Assembly (NCBI GenBank): GCA_023091735.1
Contig: JALKBU010000318.1
Location: forward strand, 1-48,576
Direction: 5' to 3'
Length of the DNA: 48,576 bases
From: Trichomonas tenax
Taxonomy: Eukaryota; Parabasalia; Trichomonadida; Trichomonadidae
Shown: in pieces, positions 9,028-16,800 of the stretch
Numbering within the stretch: position 1 is the first letter of the stretch
Layout: each line of letters begins with the position of its first letter
The notes under the pieces: generated by a model
Database searches by the model: none
Told to the model about the DNA's origin: nothing
The model's input: only the letters and a program-made list of their open reading frames with translations
Position numbers and translations under genes: made by a program

Positions 9028-10656
9028 ATGAGTAATATTCCTCCAGACTTTGAAGACATCGAAGGCCAAAAGAGAGTCAGATCGATATACATGAACTCCA
9101 TCGCAACGGCAATCGCCAATAACTGCAAATCTCAAATTGTTCCGATCAAGAAACCAATTGATTCCGTCGCAGAACGAATTGCTCAGGAAATTGTTTCGCA
9201 ATTCATCACCTCTCACGCAATGGAGAACGCCTGCAACATTTTGGAGGCAGAAACAGAGAATAATATCAGAGTCAGACATGATAACGCGTGGCTAGGCAGA
9301 AGACTCAGATTAGATGACTCAATTCCGATTGTTCCACAGCTTGTCGAGAAAATTTGCCCACAAAATCACACAACAACAGTCGAAAGCGAAGGCGAAAAAC
9401 GTCCACATTTACATGTTCGCGTAAAGAAGGACTCGGATGGAAACATCATCGAAAATCCACACGAAGTCCTTAACAGACCAGATGCATTGAAGAGAATTCG
9501 CAAATCTGATCTTCAAAGCGAAAGAGCTTTGACTACAAAGGACGTCGATCCAATCTCCGAGTCCCAAGAAAGCCGCCACAGCTACCACTCTCGCAAAGGA
9601 CATCACCATCACCGCCATCATCGCGAAGGATACGGACAAGGCCTCACGCAGTACTACGAGGAGCAGGAGAACATCTTCACACAGTTGGAGCCAGAAATTC
9701 CTGAAGCACACATTGCTGATCCATATTATGGAATGCCGAAGGATAAAGCATCGCAAATCGCAACACCACAGCGTGCTTCATCATCTCGCTATGTTCCATA
9801 CGCCGCAGGCAGCGTAGCGTCACAGAAATACTCACAGCGCCGCAAGGATTCATCGAACGATTACAATCCAGTTCAGATCATTTCCAATCTTCCTCCACCA
9901 TCGCCATCGGGTCCACTTGGAACTCCACATCACAACATTCCAAAGATTTACGACCCAACAATGGAGCCAGAGTCCACTTGGGATGCTCTCGAGCACCCAG
10001 AGAAGGAAGAGTCTCTTGTCCGCAAGTGCCCATTCGATGAGCGAATCAAGCGCCTTCTTGCTGAGAATCCAAACTATCCAGCTCCACCAATGCCACAGCA
10101 GATACCACTCTCTTCACAGATAGAGAGGCAGAGCCAACTTCAGTCACTCACAAAGGTGCAGCTGGTTGAGCAGGTTGTTCTTATGCAGGAGCAACAGCAA
10201 CTCTTGTTGCAGCAGATGTCACAGCTTTCTTCTAACCAGGGATCTTCTTATGCTGCTTCGTCGATGATGTCACCAAAGAGAGATAAGAAGGCCAGCGAAA
10301 TGAAGAAGTCTGATATGGGATCTGTCAAGAGCGAGAACTCCTCAGTTGCTAAGAGCGATAATAGCTCTGTTGCAAAGAGTGACAACAGCTCTATCGCCAA
10401 GAATTCCTACCAGTCAGGAAAGAGCGATAACAGCTCATTCGCAAGGAGTGATAATAGCTCTGTCAACTCCGCTGCTAAGGGCAGCAACAAGTTATCAATA
10501 AAGGCAAGTGAAGATTCATCCGTTGCTCCAATGCTAGATGAGAGCCACAAGTCTGATGTCGAAGCTGAGAAGAAGGAAGGCGAAGAAGAGGAAGAATACA
10601 CTTATGAAGAAGAAGAGGAAGAGGAAGATGAGCTAGTTTATGAGTATGAGGACTAA
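9028..10656 (+). CDS. hypothetical disordered protein with SDNSS repeats and acidic tail
   Basis: This encodes 542 aa from an ATG at 9028 to a TAA. The first about 110 residues look folded and helical (IDSVAERIAQEIVSQFITSHAMENACNIL). The middle is low-complexity: a His-rich patch (GHHHHRHHREG), Pro-rich segments and a Gln-rich run near residues 373-405 (LMQEQQQLLLQQMSQL). Residues about 435-490 carry six near-identical KSDNSSVA/KSENSSVA steps, and the last 30 residues are nearly all Glu with Tyr. No known domain is recognised. Strong G+C-rich codon use relative to the flanks supports a real, expressed gene. Its role is unknown. Confidence 0.8.
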   Translation: MSNIPPDFEDIEGQKRVRSIYMNSIATAIANNCKSQIVPIKKPIDSVAERIAQEIVSQFITSHAMENACNILEAETENNIRVRHDNAWLGRRLRLDDSIPIVPQLVEKICPQNHTTTVESEGEKRPHLHVRVKKDSDGNIIENPHEVLNRPDALKRIRKSDLQSERALTTKDVDPISESQESRHSYHSRKGHHHHRHHREGYGQGLTQYYEEQENIFTQLEPEIPEAHIADPYYGMPKDKASQIATPQRASSSRYVPYAAGSVASQKYSQRRKDSSNDYNPVQIISNLPPPSPSGPLGTPHHNIPKIYDPTMEPESTWDALEHPEKEESLVRKCPFDERIKRLLAENPNYPAPPMPQQIPLSSQIERQSQLQSLTKVQLVEQVVLMQEQQQLLLQQMSQLSSNQGSSYAASSMMSPKRDKKASEMKKSDMGSVKSENSSVAKSDNSSVAKSDNSSIAKNSYQSGKSDNSSFARSDNSSVNSAAKGSNKLSIKASEDSSVAPMLDESHKSDVEAEKKEGEEEEEYTYEEEEEEEDELVYEYED

Positions 10657-10726
10657 TTCTTATATTTTATGTTATAATTTATCACGAAATCGATAATAAA
10701 AAATGTCATATTTATTATAAATTAGG

Positions 10727-10932
10727 GGGCGACTGACCCGAGATGTAAACTATTCAAAATCATAACCTTATCAACAAAAATGGGTTGAAAAATGCACTAA
10801 ATATTCATCTATATCCATTCGAAAAATTGTAATATTTATAAGAAGCTATTACATCATTTATACTATATTATTACAGTTAAGGATTTTTAAAAAGCAGTCG
10901 TATTTATTTGTCACTTTTCATATTAGTCGCCC
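10727..10932. mobile_element. MITE-like element, copy 1 (206 bp)
   Basis: It begins GGGCGACT (10727-10734) and ends with the inverse AGTCGCCC (10925-10932). The interior GAGATGTAAACTATTCAAAAT..GGGTTGAAA..GCA..TATTATTACAGTTAAGG and the end GTCACTTTTCATATTAGT match copies at 43161-43376 and, inverted, 43764-43966. It has no coding capacity, so it would be non-autonomous. Confidence 0.75.
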
Positions 10933-11346
10933 ATCATTTTTCGATATGTTTCGTCTTATTTAATTAATTCTTGTTGAATTTCTAAGTTGGAACATATTAG
11001 TTATAATGATAAGGAAGATCGTGAACAAAGTTTAACTGTGATATGTGAAAGCTTTGTTAATAAAAAAAAAGAAATGAAAAGGTCGAAAAAAGACATACAA
11101 ATTATGTTGAATTTCTCTTATTGAAGCCAAATCTTTAATTTTAAAGTCCAATGTTTTTTGCATCATTTCTTTGTAATCTTTCATTAAAAATTGGAATTAT
11201 GCTTAGATATTATGATGTACAAAGAGAAATCAAAAGTCATATTTAGTTATGTGATCAATTTTAGATAGTTATTATCAGAAGATGATGAAAAATGAAGAGA
11301 TTTCTTTTTTAATTTCGTCACTTTTGCATTTAATTGTATACAAAAA
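10933..11346 (+). promoter_or_regulatory. upstream region of the beta-helix gene with initiator-like site
   Basis: No gene is seen. At 11318-11327 the sequence TCACTTTTGC, 27 bp before the ATG at 11347, matches the parabasalid initiator pattern TCA+1Y(W). The rest is AT-rich without clear structure. Confidence 0.45.
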
Positions 11347-13722
11347 ATGAGTGAGTTAGGAGCGTTGATAGAACAATTAGGTGACGTCGCCAAAAACAGC
11401 AGTCAGAATAAATCGCGTCCAGCAAAAATAAATCAATTTTCGAAGGTAAAAATACAACAAAATCCAAAAACTTCGGATTATCCAACGGTTCTTCCTTATT
11501 CATTGCCGGAAGAATCTACAAAACTTGATTCTTTACAAATTACATTTCCTGTTTTCGCAAAACAATCAGCATTTAAAGAAGTAAATCTTGTTAAGCTTTA
11601 CAAAGGAATTACAATCGGAGAACTCGCTGAAGAAGCACCATCAGGAACTGTCATTGAAGTCCCTGAAGGTGAATACCAAGAAGAAATCAAACTTTCGAAA
11701 AACATTAAAATTAAAGGAATTGGCAAAGTTAAAATCATAGGCCTGGCCCAAAACGATACAATTAAAAGCGATGGAGCTTTCGTAGAACTCGAAAACTTAA
11801 TAATTTTCCAAAAATCAACAAATTCTGGCGGTGCTCTTACAGTTTCAGGAGGATTTTTAAGAGCAATCAATTGCTTATTTGTATGTGATTCGATTTCTTC
11901 TGTGACTGTTACAGGAGAATCAAGAGCCGAGTTTGTAAATTGTGAATTCGTTGAATCGAACAATCCGTGTTTGATATTAAGTGGATCTTCACAAACATGC
12001 GCTACAAAGTGCAAATTCTCACAAAGCAAAACATTTGGAGCATATTCAACAGATAATTCAGTTTTAACACTCGAAAAATGCGTTTTGAGCAGAAATGAGT
12101 CTGCAGGAGTTTCATGTTCAGGTGCTTCTAAAGCTTTGATTCAAGAATGCGAAATAAGAGATAACGCAAACGGCGCCGATGTCACATCAACAGGAATTGT
12201 TATTTTCTTGAGATCGGCAATCAAAGATCACAAGAATGGAACAGGAATTTCTGCAGAAGGCAATGTGAAGCCATTGCTGATCGAATGCACACTCGAAAAC
12301 AACACAATAACAAACATCAATGCAACGGGAGGTGCAAATATTGTCACAAAGCATTGCACGATAAGAGAATCGCCTTCCAACGCTTTGGTTGTTGCCCAGA
12401 AGAACGCAACGGTCACAATGGACCACGATGACTTAAGTGGTGGCTGTGTTGTCGCTGCTGCAGCGTTCGAGAACGGATCAATTCACGCAACAGACATTTA
12501 CATCCACGACGTTCCAAAGAGCGGAATGGTCGCTTACACAGGCGGTTCTTTGGTGTTGAATGGCGGAAGAGTTGAAAAGATTCCAGACGTCGGTGTCCAA
12601 GTGAGAGATGGCGCTTCATTCAATCTCAACAAACTCACTGTCGAAAGATGCGGCCAACAGGGAATCGCTTTGATGTCTGGCGTCGCAGGAGAAATCATCG
12701 AAAGCGAAGTTACAGGATGTGCATATGGAGGCATTGAAATTCACAACGCTGGACAGGTCAGTGTCGTTGCATGCATATTATTGAACAACAGAGAAGGAAT
12801 TGTCATCAGGAACACTCCTGTTGCTGCTATAGAAGATTGCGAACTGATGAGTTCTGCAAAGAATGAAATTGTTATTGCTGGACAAGGAACAAAGCCGAAG
12901 ATTGTCAAATGCACATTTTCTGGTGCTAACGAAGCTCTTGTTTCTGTTTCAGAGAACTCAGAACCATTCTTCCAGGATTGCACATTCCATGAAGCTCCAG
13001 CAGTTGGCGTTGCAACATTTTCATCATCACAGCCAACATTCAGTGATTGCACATTCACGAAATGTGGAACTTCAGCACTTTCTATTTACGGAAAATCATC
13101 TCCTTCATTCGAGCGCTGCAAGATAAAGGAGAACATGAACTTTGCTGCACAATTGTTCGAACGAGACACTTCTGCTTTATTCTCAGACTCCATCTTTGAG
13201 AACAACAGGTATTCAGTTTCAATAATAGCAATGAACGAAACAACAGTTTTCTGCAACAATTGCAAGTTCATGGGAACATTGCAGCCACACGTTGAAGTCA
13301 GAAATGGCTCAATTGTTCAATTAACTAAATGCGATGTCTCGAGAACAATCCAAGGCGTTGGTCTTCAAGTCCACGCTGGTGGTATTCTTAATATCAACGA
13401 CACAACAATCCACGATGAAGCAAAGATGGGTGTTCTCGTTGGTGACAGAGGAATATTGCATATTAATGGCGGAGAGGTGAGAAACTGCGGAATGTCTGGC
13501 GTCGTCTGTATGGGCAATGGCGTCCTTCAAGCGGATAAAACGAAGTTTACAGGCAATGGACAGTTCTCGATACAGTTCATGGAGAAGTCAGAAGGCGACA
13601 TCAAGAACTGCACGATCGAAAACAACACAATGTTTGGCATTTTAGTTTCGAAAGGTGCCAATGTCAAATCAACAGACAACAACTTCGCCAATAATGGACA
13701 GAAGGATATTATGAATATGTGA
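11347..13722 (+). CDS. parallel beta-helix (pectin-lyase-fold) repeat protein
   Basis: This encodes 791 aa without signal peptide or membrane segment. After about 80 residues comes IGELAEEAPSGTVIEVPEGEY, the usual entry to a right-handed beta-helix. From residue about 120 to the end there are more than twenty repeats of about 22-24 residues of the form 'A.I.dCef..n...gi.v.g.s....' (for example FVNCEF, LIQECEIRDN, FQDCTF, FSDCTFTKC), as in periplasmic-copper/FBXO11-type beta-helix domains. No catalytic residues of a polysaccharide lyase can be pointed to, so a binding or scaffold role is more likely. The last residues NFANNGQKDIMNM close the solenoid. It runs convergent to the Piezo gene, 101 bp away. 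Confidence 0.85.
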   Translation: MSELGALIEQLGDVAKNSSQNKSRPAKINQFSKVKIQQNPKTSDYPTVLPYSLPEESTKLDSLQITFPVFAKQSAFKEVNLVKLYKGITIGELAEEAPSGTVIEVPEGEYQEEIKLSKNIKIKGIGKVKIIGLAQNDTIKSDGAFVELENLIIFQKSTNSGGALTVSGGFLRAINCLFVCDSISSVTVTGESRAEFVNCEFVESNNPCLILSGSSQTCATKCKFSQSKTFGAYSTDNSVLTLEKCVLSRNESAGVSCSGASKALIQECEIRDNANGADVTSTGIVIFLRSAIKDHKNGTGISAEGNVKPLLIECTLENNTITNINATGGANIVTKHCTIRESPSNALVVAQKNATVTMDHDDLSGGCVVAAAAFENGSIHATDIYIHDVPKSGMVAYTGGSLVLNGGRVEKIPDVGVQVRDGASFNLNKLTVERCGQQGIALMSGVAGEIIESEVTGCAYGGIEIHNAGQVSVVACILLNNREGIVIRNTPVAAIEDCELMSSAKNEIVIAGQGTKPKIVKCTFSGANEALVSVSENSEPFFQDCTFHEAPAVGVATFSSSQPTFSDCTFTKCGTSALSIYGKSSPSFERCKIKENMNFAAQLFERDTSALFSDSIFENNRYSVSIIAMNETTVFCNNCKFMGTLQPHVEVRNGSIVQLTKCDVSRTIQGVGLQVHAGGILNINDTTIHDEAKMGVLVGDRGILHINGGEVRNCGMSGVVCMGNGVLQADKTKFTGNGQFSIQFMEKSEGDIKNCTIENNTMFGILVSKGANVKSTDNNFANNGQKDIMNM

Positions 13723-13724
13723 TA

Positions 13725-13748
13725 TTTTTTTTTTTTAAAAAAAAAAAA
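13725..13748. terminator. T12-A12 palindrome between convergent genes
   Basis: A run of 12 T is followed directly by 12 A, two bases after the TGA of the upstream gene and 76 bp from the stop of the convergent gene. It is a perfect palindrome. A role in 3' end formation of both transcripts is possible but inferred. Confidence 0.4.
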
Positions 13749-13823
13749 GAGGTTTGTATATATCAAAAATTTGTATATATTTTATTAAATGGAAATGCGA
13801 AAAAATATAAATATAAAAATAGC

Positions 13824-16800
13824 TTACACAAGTGTTGGTTTCTTCTTCTGTTCTTCATCGATTGGAACGTAGCCACCGATCTTGACGATGTTATGGACAG
13901 ATCGGATCGTGTTGATCAACATCATAGCTGTGTTGAACTCAGAAACTAAGTCGCCTGCCTTTCTGTGGGCTTCGATAGCGAGGATAACGTTGAGGAAGAT
14001 CTCTGGCTTACCCATCTTATCGATCCAAAGATCTGTGAAGAAGGAATTGATGAAACCGCGGACGAACTTGCCGCATGTGAAGATAACAAACAGGTACAAA
14101 CCGTAGAAGCCACCACCTGTCTTAGAAAGGAGTGTTCCGATGACGGCATCGTACGTTGGCTTAGAGAAGACGATTGAGCCAATCGGGCCGTCTTGGACGC
14201 CGCCTGGCATCTTCTCTGTTGGTATTGCGTTGACGTTCCAGTAGAACTGGTTACCGGAGTTGGACTTGACGAATGTGAATGTTGTGTTGAAAGAGTAATC
14301 CTTGATGAACTTGGCATCTGTGTCAAGAGGGATCAAGAAGTAGAGTGGAATGAAGTTGGAGATGTTGAATGTGATCTCCTTTTCTGGTGCTTCAAGAGTT
14401 AATGCGCAGTTAAGAGCATCGTAAAGCATATCAAGTGATTCCTTTGGAAGCTGCTTTCCTGTCTTTGTGAATGAGATTTGGTCTGTGTTCTTCTTTGTTG
14501 TTGGTGTGTTAACAGTGAACTTGAATGTGACATATGGGATGAAGATTGGGTTTGTCGTGTTCTTGATCGTGTTCATTGCGTACCTCGCTGATGATTCTGA
14601 AATGATCCAGTTGGTCATCGTAATGTGTGGATAGACGAAGTACTGTGATTCTCTTCTGCTGTTGGAGTAGAATGGATCAAGGCTCTTATCACCGGCTTTA
14701 ACGATTTCCTTCTGCATGAATGTTGTGAGGATTGTGGAGTCATCGGGTAGAACGGTTCCCGTGAAAAACTCAGGAAGGCCATAGACACCTATAAATACAG
14801 TTGCAACCTTTACACCGTTAGGGATGGATGTGCTAGAAGAAGACATCATGATGATGAATGGAATGAAGAGAAGTGCGAACAAACAGAAGATGAACAGCAA
14901 ACCGAGGATATGGCTCTTCTTCTTGGAAGTTGCTGGGAACAATTTGAGAAGAGCGACTTGCTTAGAAAGCTTGGATCTCAACTGACCGATAATCATGAAG
15001 TCGAACATATTCAATGATGTTGTGCAAGCGAGCCACTTCGTGAGCTGGATGAACTCGAACAAGAATGGAACGTTTGCAATTGTCAACAGCTTGACGTATG
15101 TGAACAAAGCGTTTGGATTGCCGAGGCTTGGAGGCATTCTAGCGAAACCGAACATGCAATTACAAGCGAGAATGATCTCTGAAAGGATTCTAAGGAAGTA
15201 GAAGATCCAATATGTGCTATGCTCGAAGCAGCCATCATCTGTGAAGACTGGGATCAAATATGTCATGTAAATGAATGTGAACACAGCATACAAGAAGTTA
15301 AACGTGAAAAGCCATAGCTTGTGTCTACTCAAAATGACCCACTGGTTGAACATGATGAAGATGAAGTTGCCCATAAGGAAGAAGACGAAGTCGTATGTGA
15401 TTGTTGCAGCACCTCTGAAGAGAGCATCAGAAGATGATGAAACTGTCCATCCGAGATAGAAGAACAAAGCGATGCAGAATGAGATAACATCGACAAGGAG
15501 AACAACCTTGTTGAATGAGTACTGAATGAATGACTTCATGTTGATTCTTCTCAAAAGTTTCTCGCCAAATGTCAACTTCGGCTGTGCAGCATCTGGATCC
15601 TGAGCCTTGTGCTGACCAGGTCTACGGGACTGGAATGGGTGCGTGAATGAGTATGTCTGGGATGCGCAAGCTAAAATGAAAACAAGCAAAAGATAGAGCT
15701 TCTCGCCGGGTTGGAGATCGAGACCGAAGCATGTAGAAACTCTTAACTTTCTGTGCTGCTCATCTAAGCTGACAACGAATGTGTCGATAAGTTCACCGAG
15801 CTTGTAGCTTCTGTACAATGCTCTCAAGAACATGTAGAAGCCAGAAAGGTAAACAAATGGAATGTATGTCTCAATGTTGAAGGAAACTGTGACTAATGCA
15901 AGGAAGAAGAAAGCTAAGGCGAAGATTGATCTTTCCTCAACTGGATAGTAGAACGACATAGCAAGCAGCAACATTGGGATGGCTTGCCTAGAGCAGACCT
16001 TAACATAGTGGTAGAAGAGTGGGAATCTGTTCTTATCTGTGATCTTCTTGATATTTAATTTGTGGAAGATCTGGAAGTGGTACAAATATGACATTGGGAT
16101 CTGCTTCATGAAGTCAAGGCATGATCCTGGAACCTGCAATATGTTGTTTGCAACAAATCCGTCAACCATTTCACTCATCATGTTTTTGAGTGTGACCAAG
16201 AACTGAACGTGAACGCCTGGTTCGAGGTTGATGTCTGTGAAGTTAGAAGCAAGAATGATGAGCTTGTTGACAACCCAAATGAGGCATCTCCATAAGAAGT
16301 TGATGACCCACTTGAGGATGGACATATAGAATTGCTTTGTTGCAGATGGAGGTGGTCTGTCATCAATTTCTCCATTTTCATCCTTCTTGTCATCCTCCTT
16401 CTTTTCCTCTTCCTTCTTCTCTTCATTTGGCTTGGTTAAATCCATAGAAGAAGTGTTTGGAACCATTGCATCAGTGATATCAAGGTTGACGATACCAGAT
16501 TTAAGAACTTCGAGTCTGTGCTTGAAGTTGTAATCGCAGAATCTGTGATCGATCTCGAACATTTCTTCAATGATAAGAGCTCTCTTACGTCGGTATTCAG
16601 CTCTCTTCAATTCTCTCTCGTGGACTTCGTTGTAGAGTGGAGAGTTCAAGCAGCATCTGAGCAAGAATTCAAGCCAGAAGCAGACGCACCAGAACAGGTT
16701 ATCGTCATTGAAGTCTGTTCTTACACCGAGCGCCTGATCGAAGACAGAGATCTTTTGCGGAATGATTCTGATTGGCCTGAGAGACTTGATGGCGAGAATA

